A stretch of 64,000 nt of DNA from VFMC01 sp050248155 (GTDB taxonomy: Bacteria > Actinomycetota > Acidimicrobiia > Acidimicrobiales > Ilumatobacteraceae): positions 18,535 to 82,534 of the forward strand of contig JBFWSW010000016.1 in NCBI GenBank assembly GCA_050248155.1. Reading direction: 5' to 3'. The position numbers and the translations under genes are program-made. The notes under the pieces were generated by a model, which was not told where the DNA came from, did not search any database, and worked only from the letters and a program-made list of their open reading frames with translations. Shown in pieces: positions 33,323 to 42,808 of this stretch (positions within the stretch are counted from its first letter, which is position 1; each line of letters starts with the position of its first letter).

Positions 33323-34921
33323 GTGCCGATGCCGCGCGCCGCACAGCGCCGCCCGAAGCCCGCCCAGCGGCTCGAGACCTATCGGCGCAAGCGCGACTTC
33401 GCGACGACGCCCGAGCCGAAGGGGCCGACCCGGGCGACCGATCCGCCGTCGGCCGACGGGCACCGGTTCGTCGTGCAGCGACACCGTGCGAGCAGCCTCC
33501 ACTACGACTTCCGACTCGAGGCCGCCGGCGTCCTGTTGAGCTGGGCGGTGCCGAAGGGACCCACGCTCGATCCGAGCGCGCGCCGCCTGGCGATGCACGT
33601 CGAGGACCATCCGCTCGAGTACTTCGACTTCGAGGGCGTGATCCCTGCAGGCGAGTACGGCGGCGGCGACGTCATCGTGTGGGACTGGGGCACGTGGTCC
33701 ATGGCCGACGACGACCGGCGGGATCCGATCGAAGCGGTCGGCGACGGCGACCTGCACATCGACATCCGCGGCGAGAAGCTCCGCGGTCGGTTCGCGCTCG
33801 TCCGTCGAGGCCGTCCGGGATCGCGCGAGCAGTGGCTCCTCATCCACAAGCACGACGACGACGCAGTCGACGGTTGGGACCCCGAGGACCACCCCCGATC
33901 GGTCAAGAGCGGGCGAACCAACGACGAGGTCGCCGCTGCGCCGTCGGCGACGTGGTCGGGACGGGCCCTGTGGAACGGGCCGACACCCGACGAGCTGGCT
34001 GCGCTCGACGCGTTGAGGAAGTCGGGCACGTGGACGTTGGGCGAGCACGAGCTGCGCCTGACGAACCTCGACAAGGTGCTGTTCCCGGCGCGCCGCCCGC
34101 ATCGGGCGATCACCAAGCGCGATCTGGTGCGCCACTACGCGCTGATGGCACCGGCGATCCTGCCCTACGTCGCCGGGCGCCCGATCAACCTGCACCGGTA
34201 CCCGGACGGCATCGACAAGCCCGGGTTCTGGCACAAGGCGGTGCCCGACCACGCTCCCGACTTCGTCACGCGCTGGCGCAACGCCGAGGCGGACCCGGGC
34301 GAGACGCAGGTGTACGCCGTGCTCGACTCACCGGCGTCGCTCGCCTGGGCAGCGAACTTCGGTGCGATCGAGCTGCATCCGTGGACGTCGACGGCCGATC
34401 ATCCCCACCAGCCGACGTGGGCGATGGTCGACATCGACCCGGGTGACTCGAGCTCGTTCGACGACGTCCTGGTCCTCGCCCGGTTGCACCGCACCGCGCT
34501 CGAGCACCTCCATGTCGACGCCTGCCCCAAGGTGACGGGCAAGCGGGGACTGCAGATCTGGATCCCGGTCGCCGAGGGCGCCACCTTCGACGACACGCGA
34601 GCGTGGGTCGAGCGGTTGTCCCGCCTGATCGGCGAGACGGTGCCCGAGATGGTGAGCTGGGAGTGGGGTGTCGCCGATCGGGGTGGACGGATCCGCCTCG
34701 ACTACACGCAGAACGCGATCAACAAGACGCTCGTCGCCCCGTTCAGCGTCCGACCGGTGCACGGTGCGCCCGTCTCGGTGCCGATCACGTGGGACGAGCT
34801 CGACGACCCGGAGCTGCGTCCGGACCGCTGGACGATCGCCGATGTGGCCGCACGTGTGCAGGCAGCCGGTGATCCGCTCGCACCGCTCGTCGGTCGCCAG
34901 CAGCGCTTGCCAGCGCTTTGA
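33323..34921 (+). CDS. ligD: LigD-like 3'-phosphoesterase/polymerase without a ligase domain
   Basis: This 532-residue protein has two repair domains. The first (about 40-200) is a LigD phosphoesterase domain with VVQRHRASSLHYDFRLE, SWAVPKGPT, MHVEDHPLEY and GEYGGGDVIVWD. The second (about 235-525) is an archaeo-eukaryotic primase-type polymerase with INLHRYPDGIDKPGFWHK, the catalytic pair in MVDIDPGD and a third Asp in IRLDYTQNA. Such proteins act with Ku in non-homologous end joining, but the ATP-dependent ligase domain of full LigD is missing and no ku gene is visible. The GTG at 33323 or ATG at 33329 may be the start. A SigB-like promoter lies upstream. Confidence 0.92.
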   Translation: MPMPRAAQRRPKPAQRLETYRRKRDFATTPEPKGPTRATDPPSADGHRFVVQRHRASSLHYDFRLEAAGVLLSWAVPKGPTLDPSARRLAMHVEDHPLEYFDFEGVIPAGEYGGGDVIVWDWGTWSMADDDRRDPIEAVGDGDLHIDIRGEKLRGRFALVRRGRPGSREQWLLIHKHDDDAVDGWDPEDHPRSVKSGRTNDEVAAAPSATWSGRALWNGPTPDELAALDALRKSGTWTLGEHELRLTNLDKVLFPARRPHRAITKRDLVRHYALMAPAILPYVAGRPINLHRYPDGIDKPGFWHKAVPDHAPDFVTRWRNAEADPGETQVYAVLDSPASLAWAANFGAIELHPWTSTADHPHQPTWAMVDIDPGDSSSFDDVLVLARLHRTALEHLHVDACPKVTGKRGLQIWIPVAEGATFDDTRAWVERLSRLIGETVPEMVSWEWGVADRGGRIRLDYTQNAINKTLVAPFSVRPVHGAPVSVPITWDELDDPELRPDRWTIADVAARVQAAGDPLAPLVGRQQRLPAL

Positions 34922-34934
34922 GCGCGCCGGACAC

Positions 34935-34960
34935 GTTTCGCATCCCTGGGCAGCGGGGAG
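34935..34960 (+). promoter_or_regulatory. SigB-like promoter with one mismatch, small lipoprotein
   Basis: GTTTCG at 34935-34940, a 14-base spacer and GGGGAG at 34955-34960 resemble the GTTT-GGGTA pattern with G in place of T in the -10 region. The ATG follows at 34970. GGGGAG could equally be just the ribosome-binding site. Confidence 0.35.
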
Positions 34961-34969
34961 AGCTGACCC

Positions 34970-35239
34970 ATGACAGCTCTGAGAACGCGACGTCGATGTG
35001 CCGTGGGATCCGCAGCCGTGCTGCTCGTGATCGGCGGGGCGTCGCTCGTCGCGTGCGGAGGCGATGACGACGACGTCCCGGCGCCCACCGACTCGACGAT
35101 CTTCGGCATCCCGGCGCCGGTCGACAACTCGTCGCTCAACCAGGGTCCGCCGAACAGCGCTGAGCAGTCGCCCGGCGGCTCGACGCCCGGCGCCACGGTC
35201 GCGGACAGCGTGGTCGCCAACACCGGCGAGGCACCCTGA
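34970..35239 (+). CDS. Small Asp-rich lipoprotein, unknown function
   Basis: The 89-residue protein has a basic N-terminus, a hydrophobic stretch and a lipobox LVACGG, followed directly by GDDDDVPAPTDST. The mature part of about 60 residues is Pro-, Ser- and Thr-rich, with no globular pattern. It is probably anchored to the outer face of the membrane. I do not recognise a family. It lies between the LigD-like gene and the convergent treZ. Confidence 0.75.
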   Translation: MTALRTRRRCAVGSAAVLLVIGGASLVACGGDDDDVPAPTDSTIFGIPAPVDNSSLNQGPPNSAEQSPGGSTPGATVADSVVANTGEAP

Positions 35240-35253
35240 TCACTGAACCCTGA

Positions 35254-36978
35254 TCACGGGACGACACGAACCACCGCGACCGAGTGCGCCGGGAGTTCGA
35301 GCCCGTTCTCGCTCGCCAGGACATCCGTGGACGCGAGCAGCACGTCGCCGCGCACGTCCACCACGGCTGGGTCGGTGCCGAGGTTCGCCGCGATCGCGAT
35401 CCTGCCGCTGCGGCGCACCACCACCCACCGTGCCCGCTCGTCGAGGTCGATGTCCACGCTGCCGAACCGAGGGTCGGTGAGCGCCGGCTCCGTGCGCCGC
35501 AGCGCGATCATGCCCGTGTAGAAGCGCAGGATCCGCGCGTGGTCGCCGCCGGTGATCTCGCTCCAGTCGAGCTTCGAGCGGTGGAACGTCGCCGGGTCCT
35601 GTGGGTCGGGCACCAGATCCGGATCCCACCCCATGCGGGCGAACTCGGTCATGCGGCCCTGGGCTGTCGCCCGCCCCAGCTCGGGCTCGGGGTGTGCCGT
35701 GAAGAACTGCCACGGCGTGCCGGCGCCCCACTCCTCACCCATGAACAGCATCGGCGTGAACGGGCCGCCGAGCGTGAACGCGGCGGCGATCATCAGCTGG
35801 CCTGCATCGAGCGACGCCGACAGCCGGTCGCCGGCCGCCCGGTTGCCGACCTGATCGTGCGTCTGGTCGGCGACGACGAGGCGCCAGGCCGGCATCGTCC
35901 GCACGTCGATCGGCCTGCCGTGATGTCGGTTGCGGAACGACGAGTACGTGCCGTCGTGGAAGAAGCCGTGCCGGTACACCTTCGCCAGCGCGTCGAGAGG
36001 CTCGAAGTCGGCGTAGTAGCCGAACGTCTCGCCGGTGAGCGCGACGTGCAATGCGTGGTGGAAGTCGTCGCTCCACTGCGCGTGGATGCCGTAGCCGCCG
36101 GCCTCGCGTGGCGTGATGAGCGCCGGGTCGTTCTGATCCGACTCGGCGATCAACGTCAGCGGGCGGCGCAGCGCCACCGACAGCGCGTCGACCTCCTCGC
36201 CGAGCTCGTGCAGGATGTGCTGCGGCGTGTCGTCGACCAGCGCGTGGACGGCGTCGAGGCGCAGGCCGTCGACGTGGAAGTCGCGCAGCCACATCAACGC
36301 GTTGTCCACCACGTACCGCCGGACCTCGGGTTGCGAGAAGTCGATCGACGAGCCCCACGTGTTCGAGCTCGCCTCGTGCAGGTACAGTCCGAAGCGCGGC
36401 AGGTAGTTGCCGCTGGGGCCGAGGTGGTTGTACACGACGTCCTGCACGACCGCGAGGCCGCGCGCGTGGCACGCGTCGACGAACCGCTGGTATGCGACCG
36501 GACCGCCGTAGGTCTCGTCCACCGCGTACCAGCAGACGCCGTCGTAGCCCCAGTTGTGGTCGCCGTTGAACGCGTTGACCGGCAAGAGCTCGACGGCATC
36601 GACCCCGAGCGCGACGAGGTGGTCGAGCCGTTCGATCGCCGAGTCGAGCGTGCCGGTCGGTGTGAACGTGCCGATGTGCAGCTCGTACAGCACGCACCCC
36701 GCGAGCTGCCGTCCGGTCCAGTCTCGATCGGTCCATTCGAACGAGCCCGGATCGACGGTGCGCGACAGCCCGTGCACGCCCGACGGCTGGCGCATCGAAC
36801 GCGGATCCGGCAGCAGCGTCGGATCGTCGTCGACGACGAACGCGTAGTCGACCTCGCGATCGAACGGGAGGTCGACCCTCCACCATCCGCCATCGGCGGG
36901 GGCCATCGGGTGCGCCCGACCGTCCACGACGAGCGCGACAGACCGCCGCGCGGCGGGAGCCCACACACGCATGTTCAC
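35254..36978 (-). CDS. treZ: Maltooligosyltrehalose trehalohydrolase
   Basis: The 574-residue GH13 enzyme cuts trehalose from maltooligosyltrehalose. The N-terminal beta domain begins MRVWAPAARRSVALV. The barrel carries ELLPVNAFNGDHNWGYDG, the nucleophile in VDGLRLDAVHAL, the acid/base Glu in LIAESDQND and THDQVGNRAAGDRL. Length and motifs fit TreZ. GTG at 36978 is preferred over ATG at 36972 because it makes a GTGA overlap with the treY stop. It is the last gene of glgX-treY-treZ and the final step of trehalose release from glycogen-type glucans. Confidence 0.95.
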   Translation of the reverse strand: MNMRVWAPAARRSVALVVDGRAHPMAPADGGWWRVDLPFDREVDYAFVVDDDPTLLPDPRSMRQPSGVHGLSRTVDPGSFEWTDRDWTGRQLAGCVLYELHIGTFTPTGTLDSAIERLDHLVALGVDAVELLPVNAFNGDHNWGYDGVCWYAVDETYGGPVAYQRFVDACHARGLAVVQDVVYNHLGPSGNYLPRFGLYLHEASSNTWGSSIDFSQPEVRRYVVDNALMWLRDFHVDGLRLDAVHALVDDTPQHILHELGEEVDALSVALRRPLTLIAESDQNDPALITPREAGGYGIHAQWSDDFHHALHVALTGETFGYYADFEPLDALAKVYRHGFFHDGTYSSFRNRHHGRPIDVRTMPAWRLVVADQTHDQVGNRAAGDRLSASLDAGQLMIAAAFTLGGPFTPMLFMGEEWGAGTPWQFFTAHPEPELGRATAQGRMTEFARMGWDPDLVPDPQDPATFHRSKLDWSEITGGDHARILRFYTGMIALRRTEPALTDPRFGSVDIDLDERARWVVVRRSGRIAIAANLGTDPAVVDVRGDVLLASTDVLASENGLELPAHSVAVVRVVP

Positions 36979-39299
36979 GGTCCGCGCTCGGCGTCGGGCG
37001 CGAGCAGGGCGACCGGGTAGCGCTCGAGCAGCGTGGCGACGTCGACCTCGCCCCCCTCGACGCGTCGGCCGGTGAAGGTTTCGATCATCGGCCGCCGCGG
37101 CAGCACGAGACCGGTGTCGCCCCACCCACCTCGACGCTGCAGGCCTACAGGCAGGCGAGTGGCGACGGCGACGACCTCGCCCCGGTCGAACGCCACCACG
37201 TGGTCACGTGCCGAGCCGAAAGGCTCGACGGGCGCGTACCTCGTGAACCAGTCGGGGTGGCTCCGTCGCACGCGGAGGGTGCGGGAGGTGACGAGCAGCT
37301 TCACCGCACCGGACTCGTCGATCGCCGGCAGCTCACCGGCATCGATCCGGTCGAGCAGCTCGCGCCGGTGGTCGAAGTCGACAGGTCGCCGGTTGTCGGG
37401 ATCGACCAGCGAGTGGTCCCAGAGCTCGGTCCCCTGGTACACGTCGGGCACACCCGGGCCGGCCAGCTGGATGAGCTTGGCCGACAGCGAGTTCGACCAT
37501 CCCGGCCCGCGCACCACGTCGACGAAGCGGTCGACGAGGCCGGCGACGTCCGGGTCGTCGAAGACCGCGTCGACCGCTCGGCGGATCGACTCCTCGAACG
37601 CGTCCGAGGGCTCGGTCCACGTCGTGCACCGGCCGGCCTCGCGTGCTGCCTTCTCGGCATAGGCCTGCAGTCGGTCCCGCGTGATCGGCCATGCGCCGAC
37701 CACGGCCTGCCAGAGCAGCTCCTCGTACGACCCGTCCTTGATCGGCGCCGCGCGGCGCAGCGCCAGCAACGTCGAGCGCCACTCGGCCGGTACCTCGGCG
37801 AGGACGTGCAGCCGCGCGCGCACGTCCTCGGACCGCTTCGTGTCGTGGGTCGTCAGCGCAGTCAACGTCGCCGGCACGGCGGCCTGGCGGACCTGCTGGC
37901 GGCGATGCAGCTCGGCGACGTCGATCGACAGCTCGCCGGGATCGCCGCCCACCTCGGTCAGCGAGCCGAGGCGGGTCCAGCGGTAGAAGGCCGAGTCCTC
38001 GACGCCCTTGGCCATCACCATGCCCGAGGTCTGCTGGAAGCGGCGTGCGGCGGGCTGGTCCGGGTCGGCGAGCACCTCCTCGAGATCACCGATCGCCCCG
38101 GCCAGGTCCGGACGCGCTGTCGCCGCGTCACGGGCCGCACGTTCGAGGTGGTGGCGGCCGAGCGGCAGGTACGAGCGGTACACGGGGAAGCACGCCAGCA
38201 GCTCGGCGACCGCGTCCGCCGCCCGCTCGACCCCGACGTCGTCGCGCACGCGGACGGGCAGGTCGCGCACGATGCGCCGCACCTCTGATTGCAGGAGCAG
38301 ATCGGCGACGTCCCGCTTGCGATCGTGCACGAGCGCGTCCCACGTCGACGGCTCGTCGGTGGGCCGGAGCTCGGTGTCGAGCTCGTCGAGCGATCCGGCG
38401 CCGTCCGGATCGACGAGCACGCGATCGATGTCGGCGAGCGCCTCGTAGCCCGTCGTCCCGGCCGCAGCCCAGCTCGACGGCAGCTGCTCGTCGCGCTGGA
38501 GGATCTTCTCGACGACCACGTAGGTGTGGTCGGTGGCCTCGGCCAGCATGTCGAGATAGCCACCGGGGTCGGCGAGGCCGTCGGGGTGGTCGATGCGCAG
38601 CCCGGTCGCGAGGCCCTGGCGGATCCACCGCACGATCTCGGCGTGCGACTCCTCGAAGACCCACGGCACCTCCACTCGGATCGCCGCAAGCGTGTTCACG
38701 GCGAAGAACCGGCGGTAGTTGAGGTCGGTCGCCGCACGGCGCCAGCTGATCAGCTCGTAGTGCTGCCGGGCGAGCAACTCGTCCATCTTGACGCCCGGGT
38801 CATCGGCGGTGCCAGGCGCGATCGGCAGCGTGAGCGCGCCATAGCGGATCGTGCCGTCCTCGACGCGCAGATCGGGGCGCTCCTCGTCGCCCAGGACAGG
38901 CAGTCGCACCTTGCCCTGGCCCGCGTCCCAGTCGATGTCGAACGCCTCGGCGTAGCGCGAGCTGCGCCCGTGCAGCAGCACGTCGTGCCACCACGGGTTG
39001 GCCGAGGGCGTCTCGATGCCGACGTGGTTCGGGACGATGTCGACCAGCACGCCGAGGCCCAGCCGGCGAGCAGTCCACGCGACCCGCTCGAACGCATCGG
39101 TGCCACCGCGCGCCGGATCGACCGACCGGTGATCGACGACGTCGTACCCGTGCTCCGATCCGTCCGCCGCGGTGAGGATCGGCGACAGGTACAGCCAGCC
39201 CGCACCGAGTCGCTCGACGTACTCGGCGACCTCTGCCGCGCGGAGCAGGTCGAACTGCGAGGTGACCTGCAGCCGGTACGTCGATGACGGAGCCATCAC
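36975..39299 (-). CDS. treY: Maltooligosyltrehalose synthase
   Basis: The 774-residue GH13 enzyme converts the reducing-end alpha-1,4 linkage of a glucan chain to the alpha,alpha-1,1 linkage of trehalose. It begins STYRLQVTSQFDL, the usual TreY opening. Further motifs are VDIVPNHVGIE, GLRIDHPDGLADP with the nucleophile, VVEKIL with the acid/base and LTTHDTKRSEDVRARL. The start is GTG 39299, overlapping the glgX stop, or ATG 39296. It is followed by treZ with another GTGA overlap, so the three enzymes are made together. Confidence 0.95.
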   Translation of the reverse strand: MMAPSSTYRLQVTSQFDLLRAAEVAEYVERLGAGWLYLSPILTAADGSEHGYDVVDHRSVDPARGGTDAFERVAWTARRLGLGVLVDIVPNHVGIETPSANPWWHDVLLHGRSSRYAEAFDIDWDAGQGKVRLPVLGDEERPDLRVEDGTIRYGALTLPIAPGTADDPGVKMDELLARQHYELISWRRAATDLNYRRFFAVNTLAAIRVEVPWVFEESHAEIVRWIRQGLATGLRIDHPDGLADPGGYLDMLAEATDHTYVVVEKILQRDEQLPSSWAAAGTTGYEALADIDRVLVDPDGAGSLDELDTELRPTDEPSTWDALVHDRKRDVADLLLQSEVRRIVRDLPVRVRDDVGVERAADAVAELLACFPVYRSYLPLGRHHLERAARDAATARPDLAGAIGDLEEVLADPDQPAARRFQQTSGMVMAKGVEDSAFYRWTRLGSLTEVGGDPGELSIDVAELHRRQQVRQAAVPATLTALTTHDTKRSEDVRARLHVLAEVPAEWRSTLLALRRAAPIKDGSYEELLWQAVVGAWPITRDRLQAYAEKAAREAGRCTTWTEPSDAFEESIRRAVDAVFDDPDVAGLVDRFVDVVRGPGWSNSLSAKLIQLAGPGVPDVYQGTELWDHSLVDPDNRRPVDFDHRRELLDRIDAGELPAIDESGAVKLLVTSRTLRVRRSHPDWFTRYAPVEPFGSARDHVVAFDRGEVVAVATRLPVGLQRRGGWGDTGLVLPRRPMIETFTGRRVEGGEVDVATLLERYPVALLAPDAERGP

Positions 39300-41485
39300 A
39301 CGTCTGATTCGGCGTCGCGCGTGGACGACGTCTGCGCGGCGACCGATGCCGCGACCGAGTGATCCGTGTCCACCACGTCGTCGGTCGCTGCCTCGAGCAC
39401 CACCAGTGACCGTGCGCTCAGCTTGAGCGCCTGCGTCGCGCCGAGCGGGATCTCAGGGTCGAGCCGGCTCGAGGTGTCGAGCACGACGCGCCACTGGGCC
39501 GAGAACTCCTCGTTCGGGAGCACGCACTCGACCACGTCGTCGTGGGCGTTGAAGTACAGGACGAAGTGGTCGTCCTCGACCCGCTGGCCGCGCATGTCGC
39601 GACCCCGGATGCCCTGCCCGTTCAGGAAGACGGCGACGACTCGGCCGTAGCCCGTGTCCCAGTCCTCGGGCTGCATGGCTTCGCCCTCGGTGGTCAGCCA
39701 CACGATGTCGGGCAGGGGCTCGCCCTCGCCACGCCGGACCGGCCGTCCGTCGAAGAAGCGGTGACGGCGGAACGTCGGGTGCTCGCGGCGCAGCCTGGCC
39801 ATCGTCGCGACGAACTCGATCAGCGGTTGGTCGGCGCGATCCCAGTGCACCCACGTCAGCTCGGAGTCCTGCGCGTACCCGTTGTTGTTCCCCTGCTGCG
39901 TGCGGCCCAGCTCGTCCCCGTGGAGGATCATCGGCACGCCCTGCGACAGCAGCATCGTGGCGAGGAAGTTGCGCTGCTGTTGGGCGCGCAAGGCCAGGAT
40001 CGCCGGATCGTCGGTCGGGCCCTCGACACCGCAGTTCCACGACCGGTTGTGCGACTCGCCGTCGTTGTTGTCCTCGCCGTTGGCCTCGTTGTGCTTGTCG
40101 TTGTACGAGACGAGGTCGGCCAGGGTGAAGCCGTCGTGCGCTGTCACGAAGTTGATCGAGGCGACGGGGCGCCGGCCGTTGTGCTCGTACAGATCGGACG
40201 ATCCCGTGAGCCGCGACGCGAACTCCCCGAGCGTCGACGGCTCGCCCCGCCAGAAGTCGCGCACCGTGTCGCGGTACTTGCCGTTCCACTCGGTCCACTG
40301 CGGGGGGAAGTTGCCCACCTGGTAGCCGCCGGGACCGACGTCCCACGGCTCGGCGATCAGCTTCACCTGCGACACGACCGGGTCCTGCTGCACGAGCTCG
40401 AAGAACGTGGCGAGCCGGTCGACCTCGTAGAACTCGCGGGCGAGCGTCGCGGCGAGATCGAAGCGGAACCCGTCGACGTGCATTTCGAGCACCCAGTAGC
40501 GAAGCGAGTCCATGATGAGCTGCAACGAGTGCGGGTGCCGGACGTTGAGCGAGTTCCCGGTGCCCGTGTAGTCCATGTAGTGCTGCGGGTCGTCCTCGAC
40601 GAGCCGGTAGTACGCCTGGTTGTCGATGCCCCGGAAGCTGAGCGTGGGGCCCAGGTGGTTGCCCTCGGCGGTGTGGTTGTAGACGACGTCGAGGATCACC
40701 TCGATCCCCGCCTCGTGCAGCGAGCGGACCATCGCCTTGAACTCCTGCACCTGTTGCCCGGTGTCGCCGGTCGACGAGTACCCGTTGTGCGGAGCGAAGA
40801 AGCCGATCGTGTTGTAACCCCAGTAGTTGCGCAGGCCCCGGTCGATCAGCACGCTGTCGTGCACGAACTGGTGCACGGGCATCAGCTCGACGGCCGTGAT
40901 GCCGATGCGCTGGAAGTGCTCGATCATCACCGGGTGGGCGACCCCCGAGTAGGTCCCGCGCTGGGCCTCGGGGATGTCGGGGTGCAGCTTCGTCAGGCCC
41001 TTGACGTGCGCTTCGTAGATGACCGACTCCGCGTACGGCACGCGCGGTGGCCGGTCGCCGGCCCAGTCGAAGAAGGGGTTGACGACGATCGACTTCATCG
41101 CGTGCGGCGCGGAGTCGTCGTCGTTGCGCTCGTCGGGATGACCGAGCTGGTAGGCGAACAGCGCAGGATCCCAGTCGTACTCGCCGCACGTGGCCTTCGC
41201 GTACGGGTCGAGCAGCAGCTTCGCGGGGTTCGACCTCAACCCGCGAGCCGGATCGTACGGACCGTGCACGCGGTAGCCGTATTGCTGTCCCGGTTGCACC
41301 TGCGGTAGGTACGCGTGCCAGACGTAGGCGTCGACCTCGTGCAGCTCGACCCTGGACTCGACACCCTCGTCGTCGAACAGGCACAGCTCCACACGCTCGG
41401 CACACTCCGTGAACAGCGCGAAGTTCGTCCCGCTCCCGTCGAAGGTGGCCCCCAACGGATATGCCGTCCCCGGCCAGGTCTCCAT
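39296..41485 (-). CDS. glgX: Glycogen debranching enzyme GlgX-type
   Basis: This 729-residue GH13 isoamylase-type enzyme begins METWPGTAYPLGATFDGSG. It has an N-terminal CBM48-like domain, then ELMPVHQF, NYWGYNTIGFFAPHNGYS, VVYNHTAEGNHLGPTLS, the nucleophile in VDGFRFDLAATLARE and the acid/base in LIAEPWDVGPGGYQVGNFP. It hydrolyses alpha-1,6 branches, giving linear chains for TreY and TreZ. The frame is open upstream of 41485, but the conserved N-terminus and a SigB-type promoter at 41497-41522 set this start. It heads the glgX-treY-treZ operon. Confidence 0.95.
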   Translation of the reverse strand: METWPGTAYPLGATFDGSGTNFALFTECAERVELCLFDDEGVESRVELHEVDAYVWHAYLPQVQPGQQYGYRVHGPYDPARGLRSNPAKLLLDPYAKATCGEYDWDPALFAYQLGHPDERNDDDSAPHAMKSIVVNPFFDWAGDRPPRVPYAESVIYEAHVKGLTKLHPDIPEAQRGTYSGVAHPVMIEHFQRIGITAVELMPVHQFVHDSVLIDRGLRNYWGYNTIGFFAPHNGYSSTGDTGQQVQEFKAMVRSLHEAGIEVILDVVYNHTAEGNHLGPTLSFRGIDNQAYYRLVEDDPQHYMDYTGTGNSLNVRHPHSLQLIMDSLRYWVLEMHVDGFRFDLAATLAREFYEVDRLATFFELVQQDPVVSQVKLIAEPWDVGPGGYQVGNFPPQWTEWNGKYRDTVRDFWRGEPSTLGEFASRLTGSSDLYEHNGRRPVASINFVTAHDGFTLADLVSYNDKHNEANGEDNNDGESHNRSWNCGVEGPTDDPAILALRAQQQRNFLATMLLSQGVPMILHGDELGRTQQGNNNGYAQDSELTWVHWDRADQPLIEFVATMARLRREHPTFRRHRFFDGRPVRRGEGEPLPDIVWLTTEGEAMQPEDWDTGYGRVVAVFLNGQGIRGRDMRGQRVEDDHFVLYFNAHDDVVECVLPNEEFSAQWRVVLDTSSRLDPEIPLGATQALKLSARSLVVLEAATDDVVDTDHSVAASVAAQTSSTRDAESDV

Positions 41486-41496
41486 GGTGGCCGCAA

Positions 41497-41522
41497 CTAC
41501 CCACCCGGGTGACCAGCGAAAC
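41497..41522 (-). promoter_or_regulatory. SigB/SigF-type promoter for glgX-treY-treZ
   Basis: On the minus strand GTTTCG (41522-41517), a 14-base spacer and GGGTAG (41502-41497) match the stress sigma consensus. It fits the short space between the PilZ gene stop and the glgX start. Confidence 0.75.
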
Positions 41523-41525
41523 GTG

Positions 41526-41900
41526 TCAGGCGGCGGCCGCCTCACCCGCGTCGAGGCGGGCGCAGAGCTCGTCGAAGTCCTCGTCGACGAAGTCGGTGAA
41601 CCGCAGCGCGACGTAGGTTCGGAAGTCTGTGCCGCGCGCGCAACGCATGACCTCACCGCGTGCGTGCAACCGGAACCCGACGTGCGGCAGCGTCACCAGC
41701 ATCCGGTCGCCGACCGCGAACCCGATCGGTTCGACGAACGCCATCAGCAGTCCGCCGCGGCTGATGTCGATCGCTCGTGCGCTCGGCAGCGCACATTCCG
41801 CCGCCGATGCCGCGACGACCGCTGTGTCGAGCGCTCGCCGGGGATGGGACCTGCGTTCCCTCACGGTGGTCCTCTTCCCCGATCGATCCGACCCGAACAC
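41526..41900 (-). CDS. PilZ-domain c-di-GMP receptor protein
   Basis: The 124-residue protein consists of one PilZ domain. The binding signature is intact, with RRSHPRR near residue 16 (RxxxR) and AIDISRGGLLM near residue 43 (D-x-S-x-x-G). FRLHARGEVMRC and VALRFTDF complete the barrel. It is expected to bind c-di-GMP and act through protein contacts, since no other domain is attached. It lies just upstream of the glgX operon on the same strand, but a separate stress promoter stands between them. Any link of c-di-GMP to glucan metabolism is inference. Confidence 0.9.
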   Translation of the reverse strand: MFGSDRSGKRTTVRERRSHPRRALDTAVVAASAAECALPSARAIDISRGGLLMAFVEPIGFAVGDRMLVTLPHVGFRLHARGEVMRCARGTDFRTYVALRFTDFVDEDFDELCARLDAGEAAAA

Positions 41901-41926
41901 GAGCAGGCCCGAATGTCACGAGATCG

Positions 41927-42808
41927 TCACGACGGTTGACCCGTGCGGGCGATGGCGACGCGTCCGGAGCGCAACGAGTGACGCGACCCGAGGTGAGCGC
42001 CCATCGCCGTTGCGATCGTCTCCAGGTCGCGATCGCTCTCGACGGCAAACCCGTGCCGGCCGAGCAGGGCGGCCATGGACCCGGTGGTCCAACTCGATCG
42101 GAACGGCTCGCCCGCCATCGGATCGTCGGCGCGCGCGACGAGTGCCATCGCGCGCGCCAGCAGCCGACCGATGCGGGCACGCCACCGCCGCGATTGGTAG
42201 TTCACGACCAATGTGCTGCCCGGCGCCGAGGCACGCGCGATCGCGCGCATCGTCGCGTCGACCTGCGTGAGCGTGAGGTACGGCACCACCCCCTCCCACA
42301 CCCACGTCGTCGGCAGGCCGCTGACGTGGCCTGCTGTCGCGAGTGCGCTCGCGACGTCGTCCACGACGAGGTCGGCCGTGACGTAGGTGAGCGATCCGGC
42401 CACGGGCTCGAGCTCGCCGACGCGCGCACGCTTGTCGGCCTGCGACGCGTGCGCGTCGACCTCGTACACGTCGACACCGGCGAGCTCGGTCATCCGCCAC
42501 GCCCGGTCGTCGAGGCCTGCACCGAGAACGACGAGCTGGGGCGCGGCATGCGCTCGCACGGCGTCGTCGATCGCCACGGTCCTCGCAGCCATGACGTCGG
42601 CGGTCGCGCGCAGGCGCTCGAACTCGACACGCTCGCGGGCACCGGACGGCGGCATGCCGGCCCGCGCGAGGTCGACCGAGATGTGCTCGTCCGGCCAGAG
42701 GAACGACGCAGCGACCGGGTCGGCGAAGCGGCCGACCGCCAAACGGCCGTCGGCGACCGCTCGCCCCTGGCAGACCAGCACCGCCGTGCGGCTCGCGCTG
42801 CGGGTCAT
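41927..42808 (-). CDS. Class I SAM-dependent methyltransferase, LCMT-like family
   Basis: The 293-residue protein belongs to the leucine-carboxyl-methyltransferase-like group common in actinobacteria. It has an N-terminal helical region with a cluster of conserved residues (SRTAVLVCQGRAVADGR), then LVVLGAGLDDRAWRM as the SAM-binding loop, VYEVDAHASQADKRARV, YVTADLV and WVWEGVVPYLT. The methyl acceptor is unknown; relatives act on small acids or polyketides. It overlaps the small upstream gene by ATGA and is probably controlled by the SigB-type promoter at 43019-43043. Confidence 0.87.
   Translation of the reverse strand: MTRSASRTAVLVCQGRAVADGRLAVGRFADPVAASFLWPDEHISVDLARAGMPPSGARERVEFERLRATADVMAARTVAIDDAVRAHAAPQLVVLGAGLDDRAWRMTELAGVDVYEVDAHASQADKRARVGELEPVAGSLTYVTADLVVDDVASALATAGHVSGLPTTWVWEGVVPYLTLTQVDATMRAIARASAPGSTLVVNYQSRRWRARIGRLLARAMALVARADDPMAGEPFRSSWTTGSMAALLGRHGFAVESDRDLETIATAMGAHLGSRHSLRSGRVAIARTGQPS

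Noticed and set aside
41486..41656. Upstream extension of glgX by 57 residues
   Set aside because: The extension is Ser/Thr/Arg-rich, runs into the PilZ gene region and contains the stress promoter; the family N-terminus begins at METWPGTAY.
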